Below, piece by piece: positions 32,452-41,296 of a stretch of DNA of 64,000 bases (within the stretch, counting starts at the first letter, position 1; each line of letters starts with the position of its first letter). Below the pieces are notes generated by a model that saw nothing but the letters and a program-made list of their open reading frames with translations, made no database searches and was not told the origin of the DNA. Both the position numbers and the translations under genes were made by a program. The stretch lies in assembly GCA_049585795.1 (NCBI GenBank), contig JBAVAQ010000072.1, positions 1 to 64,000 on the forward strand. Direction: 5' to 3'. This DNA is from JABDBE01 sp049585795 (lineage in GTDB: Bacteria > Acidobacteriota > Terriglobia > Terriglobales > Acidobacteriaceae).

Positions 32452-35370
32452 TTAGAAGTTCTCCAACAGCCAGTTGTTACTCTCCCACGTGTACTCGCTG
32501 AACGCCAGGTGCTGTCCGTCCGGCGACGGACGCAGGAAATGTGCAGCATGGTTCTTGCCACGATCCAAAAAGATGCGCGTTTGACCGTCCAGTTCGATCC
32601 TCAGAATTGCGTTGCTTCGATCGTGGACGCCGACGGCAAAAAGCGACCTTCCGTCCACGGCCCAGGCAAGATCTCGGATCGCCCACTCCTGTGGAATCGC
32701 CAGGGTCTGCTGTGTCGAATTGGCAAGGTTAACGAGCATTACCGTTGGATGCGTTGCCGCCGTGGTGATGGCGAGATACGCTCCGCTCGGGGAAACAGTC
32801 CAGTACGCCGGGATGAAGTCCAGCTTGGTGATCTGCGATCCCAAGCCGGTGGTTGCGTCGAACTGGTAGAAAGCAAGCTTGCTGCCATCTGGCCGCGATA
32901 AGACACAAGCGCTTCGGGAACACATGAACGACGCGTCAGCATCGTTGTTGGCCTCTAGAACCTTCTCCGGCGACCCACCAGCAACGGGTAAGCGCATCAG
33001 TTGCATCGTTGTGGCGGGCTGACCGATCCTATGGGGACTGGACCAGTAGAGAATCCACTTTCCGTCAGGAGTAGTTTGAGCGCCTTGCTGGTCGTCGGAC
33101 CCTGGGACCAGCGGTTCGGCGTTCTCGTCCGAGTCCAGCTTCTGCCGAAAAATCTGATTCCTGCCGATCCGATCGGACTGAAACAGAACGCTCTTCCCAT
33201 CGGTGCTCCATCCCGTGCAGGTATCGATACTCCGAGTTGTGGTTAATGCAGTTGGGGTCTCGGAAGTCATGCTTCTTCGCAGAGGGATCGAATATGCGTT
33301 CATCCAAGTACGGGACTTGGTAACCGTCATAAGGCTTCCGTCGGAAGTGGCGCTCGCCCACAGCGTGTACCCATCACTGGGGTCTGCAAGGATCGTGGGT
33401 ACCCCGATTGGGGATCCGGTCACCGTTTGTGTGCGAAGTTGAAAGAGCCTGGAAGTCGCACCCAGGTTGAAAATCAATCGTCCATCGCGAAGCCAGAGCA
33501 ACGTCGCGACGTCAGAATCGACGTAGATCCGCGAATCCGAGAGAATGTTGCTCGGAGCGCCCCCGGAAACAGGAATCGTTTCGATCATCCCGCCGTCGCT
33601 CGGTCCTTTTACATATGCCAGACGATCCCCAGTCGGCGACCAAGCCACGCCGCCGTAGGACTGTGCCTTGTCTTCCTGCACCTTTCTGGAATTTTCGCCG
33701 TTTAGTCCGGAGATCCAAATCTCGTGGCCTTCGCCGCCAATGTGAGCAATCGCGCTTCCCTGGGGCGAGACGGTCGCCGCAAAACTCCGGCTCCATAGTC
33801 TGCGTGGCGCGCCCCCAAAAATGGAGACCAGCCAAATGGCGTGACCTTCGTCGATGGAATTCGTCGTTACCAGCACCTTCTGACCATCCGGAAACCATGC
33901 AACATCCCATACCAGATTGCGGACTTCGGTCGGGAGCACGACCTCATGAACTTCACCCGTTGCAACTTCGCTTAAATGAAGGCCGCGTGTATCAGTAAAT
34001 GCCAGAAGCTTGCCGTTGGGCGACAGTGCGGATCCAAAAGTTCGATTTTCCGGAGGATTGTGGGTTATTTGTCGCTCGGTCATGGACGGTTTTGGCGCTC
34101 GCGTCGAAAGGTCGCGCCAACGCAGAGCTAGAAACAGTGCCAAAAGACCGACGCAAAGGACACCTGCATAAACCAGTCTGCGCGACAATATAGAGTGTAC
34201 AGGTACGCCTGCTGTGGGCCGGGAACCAGTGGAAATTAGCCGGTCCTGCGAATCGCTGTCACGCTTCAGTCGCTGCAAATCGGTGCGGATATCGCCGGCG
34301 TGCTGGTAACGCAGGTCCCGGTCTTTCTCCAGTGCCTTCTGGATGATTTCGCCCAGTTTCGCCGGCACTTCCCGGTTCAGATCTGCGGGCGGGACCGGAT
34401 CCCGGTTCAAAATCGCATCATAGATTGTCGCATCGCTTTCCCCGCAAAACGGCTGCTCCCCCGTAGCCATTTCGTAAAGCACCGCTCCGAACGAAAACAA
34501 ATCCGTCCGGCTATCCAGTTCCTTCGCTCGCGCTTGCTCCGGTGACATGTACGCCACCGTCCCCAACGCCGAACCTCGACCCGTCAGCGGATCCGCCGTG
34601 AGCGCGGTTTCTTCTTCTCCACTCCGGACCTCATCTTTTCCCCGCAGCGTCCCCGTCAGCTTCGCCAATCCAAAGTCCAGCACCTTAGCATGGCCGCGTT
34701 TCGTCACAAAGATGTTCGCCGGCTTGATGTCGCGATGCACGATGCCTTCGCTGTGCGCTGCCTCCAGCGCGTCGGCAATCTCAATGGCCATAGGCAGCAG
34801 AGTTTCCATATCCAGGGGGCGTCCCCCGATCCGCCCCCGCAGCGTCATGCCATCCAGAAACTCCATGGCGATGAACGCTCGTCCTTCGTGCTCGCCGATT
34901 TCGTAAATGGTGCAGATGTTGGGATGATTCAGCGCCGACGCCGCTCGCGCCTCGCGTCGGAAGCGCACCAATGCCGCCGGTTCATGCGCCGTATCTTCGG
35001 GGAGAAACTTCAGTGCCGCCATCCGGCCGAGCAAAGTATCTTCCGCTTTGTAGACGACGCCCATCCCGCCGCTGCCCAGTGGGCCCAGAATGCGATAGTG
35101 AGAAACGGTTTGGCCGGTGGTGGAAGGAGATGATCCCGACCGGGTCAGGCCCCGAGTAGGCAGTTCTGGCGCGACTTCGGCGACGTGGAGCCCGGGCGAT
35201 TCCAGAAAGCTTCCCGCCTTGTGATGGGAGGTCAGCAGCGACCGGACTTCCTCCAGCAACGCGGAATCGCCGCCACATTGCTTCCGCAGGAACTCCTCTT
35301 GCTGCCCGGCCGGCACCCGGAGCGCCGCCTGCAGCAACTCATCGACTCGTTTCCAGCGTTCAGCGTCCAT
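32452..35370 (-). CDS. Serine/threonine protein kinase with membrane helix and beta-propeller tail
   Basis: 972 residues from the ATG at 35370 (MDAERWKRVDELL), matching the start of the downstream kinase; an ATG at 35382 adds four residues. The kinase domain has LGSGGMGVVYKAE, K121, H212-R-D214-IKPANIFV, D232-F-G and SPEQA, all catalytic residues present. A membrane helix (LVYAGVLCVGLLALFLAL) at about 395-415 precedes a TolB/PD40-type propeller with repeated SPNGKLLAF, WFPDGQKVLV, SPTGDRLAYV and TPDGKWILYW blades, probably a periplasmic sensor. The start overlaps the end of the ECF sigma gene by 11 nt, so the two are made together. Confidence 0.95.
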   Translation of the reverse strand: MDAERWKRVDELLQAALRVPAGQQEEFLRKQCGGDSALLEEVRSLLTSHHKAGSFLESPGLHVAEVAPELPTRGLTRSGSSPSTTGQTVSHYRILGPLGSGGMGVVYKAEDTLLGRMAALKFLPEDTAHEPAALVRFRREARAASALNHPNICTIYEIGEHEGRAFIAMEFLDGMTLRGRIGGRPLDMETLLPMAIEIADALEAAHSEGIVHRDIKPANIFVTKRGHAKVLDFGLAKLTGTLRGKDEVRSGEEETALTADPLTGRGSALGTVAYMSPEQARAKELDSRTDLFSFGAVLYEMATGEQPFCGESDATIYDAILNRDPVPPADLNREVPAKLGEIIQKALEKDRDLRYQHAGDIRTDLQRLKRDSDSQDRLISTGSRPTAGVPVHSILSRRLVYAGVLCVGLLALFLALRWRDLSTRAPKPSMTERQITHNPPENRTFGSALSPNGKLLAFTDTRGLHLSEVATGEVHEVVLPTEVRNLVWDVAWFPDGQKVLVTTNSIDEGHAIWLVSIFGGAPRRLWSRSFAATVSPQGSAIAHIGGEGHEIWISGLNGENSRKVQEDKAQSYGGVAWSPTGDRLAYVKGPSDGGMIETIPVSGGAPSNILSDSRIYVDSDVATLLWLRDGRLIFNLGATSRLFQLRTQTVTGSPIGVPTILADPSDGYTLWASATSDGSLMTVTKSRTWMNAYSIPLRRSMTSETPTALTTTRSIDTCTGWSTDGKSVLFQSDRIGRNQIFRQKLDSDENAEPLVPGSDDQQGAQTTPDGKWILYWSSPHRIGQPATTMQLMRLPVAGGSPEKVLEANNDADASFMCSRSACVLSRPDGSKLAFYQFDATTGLGSQITKLDFIPAYWTVSPSGAYLAITTAATHPTVMLVNLANSTQQTLAIPQEWAIRDLAWAVDGRSLFAVGVHDRSNAILRIELDGQTRIFLDRGKNHAAHFLRPSPDGQHLAFSEYTWESNNWLLENF

Positions 35371-35950
35371 CGGGAGATCCACGGCTCATCTCGCGATGCA
35401 GCCAGGCGCGCGCGGTGGTCCAATCGCGCGCCACCGTCACCGCCGACACCTCGAGCACCTCCGCCGTCTCATCGAAGTTCAATCCTGCAAAGAAGCGTAG
35501 TTCCACGACTTGCGCTTTCCGCGCATCCACGTGCGCCAGAGCGTTCAGCGCGTCATCGAGTGCTACCACATCTATATCCTTATTCTTCCGCGGCGACAGC
35601 CTTGTGGTGTCCTCAAGCGAGATCGTTTCCTCACCTCCGCCGCGTTTCCCGGCTCGATGACGGCGCGCGTAGTCGACGAGGATCTGACGCATCTGCTGGG
35701 CCGCTATGGCGAAGAAATGCGAGCGGCTCTCCCACCGCGGCGGATGCAGCCCGACCAAGCGAACATAGACTTCATTGACCAGAGCGGCGCTTTGCAGTGT
35801 ATGGTCGGGCCGCTCCCGGCGTAATTGAAAGTGAGCTAGTTGACGCAATTCTTTGTAGACAATCGGCAACAGGGCATCCAGGGCCTGACGATCGCCAGCC
35901 CGCCAGCCCTGTAACAACCGTGTGACGTCGCCTGCTGGATCCTGCCCCAA
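35360..35950 (-). CDS. ECF-type sigma factor (acidobacterial/planctomycete kinase-linked group)
   Basis: 196 residues from a TTG start with GAGGCGG five bases upstream. Region 2 is GDRQALDALLPIVYKELRQLA...LVNEVYVRLVG and SRSHFFAIAAQQMRQILVDYARRHRAGKR; region 4 is LDDALNALAHVDARKAQVVELRFFAGLNFDETAEVLEVSAVTVARDW split over two helices. This is the TIGR02999-like ECF group that lies next to Ser/Thr kinases. No anti-sigma gene is present, so control by phosphorylation from the overlapping kinase is a fair inference. It is divergent from the small gene and HAF-repeat array to its right, which are candidate targets. Confidence 0.93.
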   Translation of the reverse strand: MGQDPAGDVTRLLQGWRAGDRQALDALLPIVYKELRQLAHFQLRRERPDHTLQSAALVNEVYVRLVGLHPPRWESRSHFFAIAAQQMRQILVDYARRHRAGKRGGGEETISLEDTTRLSPRKNKDIDVVALDDALNALAHVDARKAQVVELRFFAGLNFDETAEVLEVSAVTVARDWTTARAWLHREMSRGSPDGR

Positions 35951-36022
35951 GAATCCGCCTCGGAAGGGGGATGCGTTCGGATAAGGCTAGTCATAACGGA
36001 TGCACATGTCAACGGGAACTAA

Positions 36023-36051
36023 TTGAAAAATGGCGACTTGCGCCCTGCAAT
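36023..36051 (+). promoter_or_regulatory. Possible promoter for the small gene and HAF array
   Basis: TTGAAA (36023-36028), 17-nt spacer, TGCAAT (36046-36051), 138 nt before the first ATG. Only a moderate match to a housekeeping promoter; the true one may use the neighbouring ECF sigma. Confidence 0.25.
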
Positions 36052-36189
36052 CGCAAGCCCAGAAAAAATCTGCAAGACCGATGATCAGATTTTCCCCGTG
36101 TTTACGCTGTTTAGAGACAGAGGATGGCACCGCGAGAAAAGGTTCCAGAACTCGGAGTTTTGAGCGAGGAACCCTAAAGGAGATGCCTA

Positions 36190-36363
36190 ATGCTCAGAAA
36201 ATCAACGCGTTTCGTGATTGTTGCACTTTCATCCCTGTGCGTGGCGATGGACAAGACCCGAGATGTTCTCACCGAGGCAGCCTCGCCTAGTGGTGGTGCG
36301 ACCACGACTTGTGATGTCACGTTTTCCAGCGGAAGCGGCAGCAACACGCGGGGTGGTTTATGA
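36190..36363 (+). CDS. Small signal-peptide protein coupled to the HAF array
   Basis: 57 residues. A strong AAAGGAG site lies eight bases before the ATG at 36190, and the stop (TGA 36361-36363) overlaps the ATG of the first HAF-repeat gene (ATGA), so translation is coupled. The N-terminus (MLRKSTRFVIVALSSLCVAM) reads as a signal or membrane anchor; the rest (DKTRDVLTEAASPSGGATTT, one Cys, Ser/Gly/Thr-rich end) is low complexity. No family recognised. It may be a real exported peptide or simply a translational lead-in for the HAF gene. Confidence 0.5.
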   Translation: MLRKSTRFVIVALSSLCVAMDKTRDVLTEAASPSGGATTTCDVTFSSGSGSNTRGGL

Positions 36364-37361
36364 CTGGCCGTCCGCTCTACTCTCTGGCAATCGTGGCGCT
36401 AGCGCTCTTTCTAGAGCAAGGTCAGGTGTCGACAGCAGAGCTAGCTTTCGTGGGTGATAGCGGCGGCAAGGCCAGAGAGCTGAGCAGAGTTCGTCAAGCG
36501 AGGGATCTTGCGATGAAGTCTGATGCAACCGATCAAAGTCTCGGTCCCCGCGTTGAGCCTGTTGCTTTGGGGTCGGCCAAGAAAAAGGTTTACCAATTCC
36601 GGTCGGTCGATTATCCGGGTGCAACAGATTCCGGAGTTTGGGATTACAGCGGCAACACCGCAGTAGGTTTCTTCCGGTACCCGGGCAACGAAGGATATGG
36701 CTTCTACTTTCATGGTACTACGTACCATTCGCTAAATTTCCCCGGCGCCACTCAGACCACCGCATTCGGAGTCAACGCTTCTGGCCAAGTCGTGGGTGGC
36801 TACTTTGATTCGGCGTCGAAAGGCCACGGATTTATCTATCACGCCGGCAAGTTCACTAAACTCGACCCACCTGGATCGAAATACGCCGAGGCGAGAACCA
36901 TCACGGACGATGGCGTGATCGTGGGAGATTACCTCGGCGCCCACAATCTCCAACTCGGTTTCGTGGACACCAATGGTGTCTTCACTGCCATCGCCTTTCC
37001 CGGCGTGAAAGATACCTTAGCTACCAGTATCAATTCCAGCGGAGAGATTGTTGGTTTTTATGTCGACCATTCCAACAACGCCCATGGGTTTCTGTTGAGC
37101 AAAGGCGTTTATTCGTCGCTGGACTACCCGCGCGCCATCGGCACTTACGCGTTCGCAATCAACGATGCCGGCGAAATCGCAGGCGGATATTACGACGTCA
37201 ACGATGTCGAGCATGGGTTTACATACTCCAGCGGGGTGTTTAACCAGTTGGACGTGCCGGGGGCGATTGCCACCGAACTTTGCCGCATCACGAACGATGG
37301 GAACGTGACCGGATTCATCGAGGATAGTCTCGGCGAATACCACGGCGTGATCGGCCATTAG
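36360..37361 (+). CDS. Secreted HAF-type repeat protein, paralog 1
   Basis: 333 residues; the ATG overlaps the upstream small gene's stop. A signal sequence (LYSLAIVALALFLEQGQVSTA) is followed by an 80-residue variable region and then about six repeats of roughly 46 residues: VYQFRSVDYPGATDSGVWDY, NFPGATQTTAFGVNASGQVV and so on, each with the form D-x-P-G-A ... G-I-N-x-x-G-x-I-V-G-x-Y-x-D ... H-G-F. This is the HAF extracellular repeat pattern, probably a beta-propeller. No enzyme motif. First of four tandem copies; it differs from the others in starting MTGRP rather than MTRxL and in its translational coupling. Confidence 0.9.
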   Translation: MTGRPLYSLAIVALALFLEQGQVSTAELAFVGDSGGKARELSRVRQARDLAMKSDATDQSLGPRVEPVALGSAKKKVYQFRSVDYPGATDSGVWDYSGNTAVGFFRYPGNEGYGFYFHGTTYHSLNFPGATQTTAFGVNASGQVVGGYFDSASKGHGFIYHAGKFTKLDPPGSKYAEARTITDDGVIVGDYLGAHNLQLGFVDTNGVFTAIAFPGVKDTLATSINSSGEIVGFYVDHSNNAHGFLLSKGVYSSLDYPRAIGTYAFAINDAGEIAGGYYDVNDVEHGFTYSSGVFNQLDVPGAIATELCRITNDGNVTGFIEDSLGEYHGVIGH

Positions 37362-37488
37362 TCACATTGGCAGGGCGGGGTCTGAACGAAGTTTCATCAC
37401 TCTGAAACGCTTTTGCGGGTTTTTGCCTTATTTCAATAGAAGACGGTCACAAAGGGTAGAAACGATTTCAACTCTCAGGAGGCGGCAT

Positions 37489-38487
37489 ATGACAAGAAAG
37501 TTGTTTTACTCTCTGGCAATTCTCGGGCTGACGTTCCTCCCGGGACAAGGTCACGTATTGATGGCGCAGTCGGCCCCTTCAGCCAGCGGCGCATTGAATG
37601 TGCCAACCGGTATTCGCCCTGGTTTCCCAGGCCTCCTGAATTTTCACACAGGGGCCCTGCAGGGAATTGGGTCGCACCAGCATGCGGCCCCTTCGGGGTT
37701 GACCAAGCAGAAGGTTTACCAGTTCAGGACGGTCGACTTTCCCGCTGCGACTTCATCCTTAATTTATGATTTCGCCGATGGAATAGCCGCCGGGTATTAC
37801 AGCTTCAGCACGTCCGAGACCGCCTTCTACTTTAAGGGCATAACCAATCACACTTTGAAAGTGCCCGGCGCCACAGTGAGCGCTGTCTACGGCGTCAATG
37901 CGGCCGGCCACATGGTGGGCGGCTTCAACGATTCGAAAGGAGTCCACGGGTTTCTCTATGACGGGACAACGTTCGTTACGCTCAATGATCCTGCGGCCAG
38001 TGTCTACGGAACATCTGCCGTAGGCATCAATGACGCAGGGCAGATCGTCGGTACATACTACGACATCAACAATGTCCCGCACGCGTTCGTGTACACAAAT
38101 GGGGCCTATACTAACTTCGACTGTCCCAATTCGGATGGAACCAACGCTGCCGGAATCAATTCCAGTGGACAGATTGTTGGCTTCTGCTGGTACAACTCGA
38201 CCTACCACGGGTTTCTGCTGAGCAACAACGCCTATACCCCAATCGACTTTCCACAAGCCGCACTCACCTACCTTTACGGCATCAACGACTCGGGCGCTGT
38301 GGCCGGCACCTTTGAAGACGCATCCGGCCCATTTCACGGCTTTACTTACTCTGGCGGCTTGTTTAACCAGGTGGATGTTCTGGGGGGAACGACCGATACG
38401 TTCTTGATTCGAATCAAGAACAACGGAGCCGTAGTCGGATTCGCGTATGACAGTCTCAACGAGTCCCACGGAATCATCGGACATTAA
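37489..38487 (+). CDS. Secreted HAF-type repeat protein, paralog 2
   Basis: 332 residues from the ATG at 37489 (TCAGGAGG box just upstream); an earlier in-frame ATG at 37423 would add 22 charged residues ahead of the signal peptide (LFYSLAILGLTFLPGQGHVLMAQ). The repeat region starts KQKVYQFRTVDFPAATSSLI and runs to the shared ending HGIIGH. Repeats carry GINDAGQIVGTYYDINNVPH and GINSSGQIVGFCWYN. One repeat has YTNFDCPNSDGTN in place of D-x-P-G-A. The length matches the other copies within three residues. 127 nt after paralog 1, same strand; likely one transcript or separate units with the same translation signal. Confidence 0.9.
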   Translation: MTRKLFYSLAILGLTFLPGQGHVLMAQSAPSASGALNVPTGIRPGFPGLLNFHTGALQGIGSHQHAAPSGLTKQKVYQFRTVDFPAATSSLIYDFADGIAAGYYSFSTSETAFYFKGITNHTLKVPGATVSAVYGVNAAGHMVGGFNDSKGVHGFLYDGTTFVTLNDPAASVYGTSAVGINDAGQIVGTYYDINNVPHAFVYTNGAYTNFDCPNSDGTNAAGINSSGQIVGFCWYNSTYHGFLLSNNAYTPIDFPQAALTYLYGINDSGAVAGTFEDASGPFHGFTYSGGLFNQVDVLGGTTDTFLIRIKNNGAVVGFAYDSLNESHGIIGH

Positions 38488-38604
38488 GGTTCGTTGGTGA
38501 TGGAGAGAAGCTGCATTTGAGCCGAACAGGCAGTTGTCAGTAGTCAGCCTGCCGACGGGTTCAAGGTCAATCACGAAAGTAGTGGAAATCTCAGGAGATC
38601 TTAT

Positions 38605-39600
38605 ATGACGAGAAAACTGCTTCACGCTCTGGCAATTCTGACGATAGCTTTCTTCGCAGCGCCCAGTAGATGGCTGACGGCGCAGTCGGTCCCCGCAGAC
38701 GGCGGCAGACACGCGCAATCTTTGCTCGATCTTCGACATGCGCCGTTCCTTCCCGCAACGCTGCCGCCAGTCCCTCGCCAAAGCACCGGATCGCAATCGG
38801 ACGCTGTTGCTTTGGGCATGGCTCAGAAGAAAGTTTACAAGTTCAGGTCGATCGATTACCCGGGTGCAGGCTTCTCCCAGGTTTGGGATTTCGATGACGG
38901 AACCGTCGTGGGTTCCATGGAATCGCCGGGCGTTAGCCAAGGGTTCTACTTTCGCGGCATTTCCTACCATATGTTGCAGTTCTCTTTTGCCCCGATAACT
39001 AATCTGTATGGCATCAACGCCTCTGGCCAAATGGTGGGCAGCTACACAGATAAAGGGGATGAAGTACATGGATTTCTCTATGACGGGACTAACTTCTCCG
39101 CCGTCGATCCGCCGGGCTCGACCCGCACAGAAGCCTTTGATATCAACGATGCAGGCCACATCGTAGGGGATTATTGGGATGCCGAAGGCGTCCAGCACGG
39201 TTTCCTTTATAACGGGCGCGTATTTACCAACGTCGACTTTCCCGGCGCGATAGCAACCCTCGCATGCGGGATCAACACCAGTGGTGAGATTGTCGGCGTC
39301 TATTACGATTCGGCAGAAGCGCAGGGGTTTCTGCTGAAGAAGAAAGCCTATTCCTCAATCGATTTTCCGGGCGCGAGCGGCACCCTCGTATACGGAATTA
39401 ACGATGCGGGCGCAACCGCCGGTGAGTACGAGGATGCCGGCGACGTAGCGCATGGGTTTACACATTCTGGCGGAGTATTCAACCGGGTGGACGTGCCGGG
39501 CGCGGCCATTACGTCGTTGCGCCGCATCAAGAACGACGGGAGCGTGGTCGGAGCCGTAATCGATAGTCTAGGAGAGCCGCATGGCGTGATCGGTCACTAG
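38605..39600 (+). CDS. Secreted HAF-type repeat protein, paralog 3
   Basis: 331 residues; TCAGGAGATCTTAT before the ATG. Signal peptide LLHALAILTIAFFAAPSRWLTAQ, then a proline-rich spacer and the repeat region opening KKVYKFRSIDYPGAGFSQVW. Repeat units include DINDAGHIVGDYWDAEGVQH, GINTSGEIVGVYYDSAEAQG and GINDAGATAGEYEDAGDVAH. The end is HGVIGH as in paralog 1. Clear tandem duplicate by length, spacer and repeat count. No anchoring motif (no LPxTG, no PEP-CTERM), so probably freely secreted or periplasmic. Confidence 0.9.
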   Translation: MTRKLLHALAILTIAFFAAPSRWLTAQSVPADGGRHAQSLLDLRHAPFLPATLPPVPRQSTGSQSDAVALGMAQKKVYKFRSIDYPGAGFSQVWDFDDGTVVGSMESPGVSQGFYFRGISYHMLQFSFAPITNLYGINASGQMVGSYTDKGDEVHGFLYDGTNFSAVDPPGSTRTEAFDINDAGHIVGDYWDAEGVQHGFLYNGRVFTNVDFPGAIATLACGINTSGEIVGVYYDSAEAQGFLLKKKAYSSIDFPGASGTLVYGINDAGATAGEYEDAGDVAHGFTHSGGVFNRVDVPGAAITSLRRIKNDGSVVGAVIDSLGEPHGVIGH

Positions 39601-39646
39601 TCGAGTCACTGAGTGACCGGCGACTCAACTTTTCAGGAGACCCCAT

Positions 39647-40651
39647 ATGACTCGAACCCTGCTTCAATCTGTCGCAATTCTTGCGATCGCATTCTTCGCC
39701 GGGCAAAGCTGCCTTGTGTTAGCGCAAGCGGCGCCTGCAGAGAGGGGGAGGGGGATCGAGGGCGAGCTCGGTGTTCGCCGCGCTCTGGGTCTCCCAGTGA
39801 ACTCGTTCGGCGCAGCTCACCATACGGCAACCGCAGGATCCGAGCCAGACGCCGTCGCCTTGGGGCTAGCCCAGAAGAAGTCTTACCATTTCAGGTCGGT
39901 TGATTTTCCGGGTTCGCAGTACTCGATCATCCTTGATTTCAACGATGGGACTGCGGTGGGCCAGTTCGCTTACCCGCTAGTTAATGTCGCATTTTATTTT
40001 CGGGGCACGTCTTACCACCCGCTCAACATAACGGGCGGCGTTACCAGCGAATGCAACGGCGTCAATGCCTCTGGCCAAATGGTTGGCAGCTACGAGGACA
40101 AGGTGGATCGGATTCACGGGTTTTTCTACAACGGGGAAAGTTTCGTGAATGTCGACTTCCCCAACTCTAACTACACGGAGGCCTGGGACATCAACAAAGC
40201 AGGTGTCATCGTCGGAACCTATTATGATGCCAACGACCAACAGCATGGCTTCGTAGATAAGAAAGGGGTTTTCACCACCATCGACTTTCCCGGCGCGATG
40301 TTCACCGCTGCCATCGGCATTAATTCCAGTGGAGATATTGTCGGCTACTATTACGACTCAAGTGGCAACCCACACGGGTTTCTGCGGAGCAAAAAGGTTT
40401 ACACCTCCATCGACTATCCAAAGACAAAGTTCTCCTGGACGTACGGCATTAACGACGCCGGTTCGATCGCCGGCACTTTTAGCGATGATGGAGACACAAA
40501 CCATGGGTTTGTGCGCATTGGCGGCGTCTTCTACCAAGCGGATGTAACGGGCGCGTCCAGTACGGTGCTGCTGCGCATCAACAACGACGGGAACGTGGCT
40601 GGATACGTCGTTGATATTCAGGGCGAAGACCACGGAATCGTCGGCGATTAG
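39647..40651 (+). CDS. Secreted HAF-type repeat protein, paralog 4
   Basis: 334 residues; TTCAGGAGACCCCAT before the ATG. Signal peptide LLQSVAILAIAFFAGQSCLVLAQ. The repeat region opens KKSYHFRSVDFPGSQYSIIL and keeps about six units, e.g. GVNASGQMVGSYEDKVDRIH and GINSSGDIVGYYYDSSGNPH, ending HGIVGD. It is only 46 nt after paralog 3. The last copy before a decayed kinase tail on the other strand. The conserved TCAGGAG ribosome box before copies 2, 3 and 4, absent before copy 1, indicates these three share a more recent duplication history. Confidence 0.9.
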   Translation: MTRTLLQSVAILAIAFFAGQSCLVLAQAAPAERGRGIEGELGVRRALGLPVNSFGAAHHTATAGSEPDAVALGLAQKKSYHFRSVDFPGSQYSIILDFNDGTAVGQFAYPLVNVAFYFRGTSYHPLNITGGVTSECNGVNASGQMVGSYEDKVDRIHGFFYNGESFVNVDFPNSNYTEAWDINKAGVIVGTYYDANDQQHGFVDKKGVFTTIDFPGAMFTAAIGINSSGDIVGYYYDSSGNPHGFLRSKKVYTSIDYPKTKFSWTYGINDAGSIAGTFSDDGDTNHGFVRIGGVFYQADVTGASSTVLLRINNDGNVAGYVVDIQGEDHGIVGD

Positions 40652-40721
40652 GCAGGTGCCGACGAGATTCAACTGGAAAAGAACATCGGCTTGCTGGTTA
40701 CTGCAAAGGAACGACAGCCGA

Positions 40722-41010
40722 CTAGATCACCCGCGCTTCGTCGAAACGCTGCAGCGCCAGGACGAAATTGGCGAGATTAAGGTACGGGCCTGGCTGATCG
40801 GGCACGAGGCGGATGGTCTGTTTGGTAGACTCGACGGCTTTCTCATATCACCCCCGTCCGGAATACACTAAGCTCACATTGCCATAAGCTACGTAATCCC
40901 GCGGGTAGTTAGAAATGTTCTCCTCGTAGGTCTGAGCGGCTTGATCCAGTTCTCCAGTCACATTCTCGTAGTAGTTGGAGGTGATAATCTGCCTTTCCCG
41001 TTCGCCCATG
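40722..41010 (-). pseudogene. Decayed C-terminal TPR fragment of a Ser/Thr kinase-type protein
   Basis: On the minus strand, GERERQIITSNYYENVTGEL, then DQAAQTYEENISNYPRDYVA and YGNVSLVYSGRG are TPR units typical of acidobacterial kinase tails. An in-frame TGA (40848-40850) interrupts the chain, which resumes YEKAVESTKQTIRLVPDQPG and PYLNLANFVLALQRFDEAR before another stop at 40722. No kinase domain or start is present. It shows that a third kinase once stood here, on the far side of the HAF array. Confidence 0.7.
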
Positions 41011-41032
41011 ATTACGATCAGGGCATTACTGC

Positions 41033-41296
41033 GTGACTGAAAAAATACCGCTGCTCACGGCAGTTCCACCCAGAGTCGTAATTGCGCTCGCCGCGGCCGG
41101 CAGATCGCAGACTCTCGTCGAGCTCGTTTACGATGACGGGATCAGGCGTCTAGTTGAGCCCTACAAGATCGAGTACTATGTGCGAAAAAGCGACGGAGTC
41201 GGGCTCGGCATTCTACATCGGACTTTTTCCGATCGGTTTAGCGCCCTTGGTTGGCCATGGCTCCTGCGGTTCGCGACCAGTTCAGCGCTGCCATAA
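41033..41296 (+). CDS. Short hypothetical, possibly a fragment
   Basis: 87 residues from a GTG with no good ribosome site. The middle (RRLVEPYKIEYYVRKSDGVG) reads like part of a conserved domain (a YDDG..RLVEPYKIEYY block of the sort found near WYL-like or nuclease-associated domains), while the C-terminus (GWPWLLRFATSSALP) runs over the end of the glycogen phosphorylase gene on the other strand and looks unrelated. I consider it a remnant next to the decayed kinase tail rather than a working gene. Confidence 0.3.
   Translation: MTEKIPLLTAVPPRVVIALAAAGRSQTLVELVYDDGIRRLVEPYKIEYYVRKSDGVGLGILHRTFSDRFSALGWPWLLRFATSSALP

Noticed and set aside
37759..39198. 479-codon open frame antisense to HAF paralogs 2 and 3
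   Set aside because: It arises from the repetitive codon pattern of the HAF genes; the sense genes have signal peptides, ribosome boxes and four-copy conservation, while this frame crosses gene borders and has no start signal.
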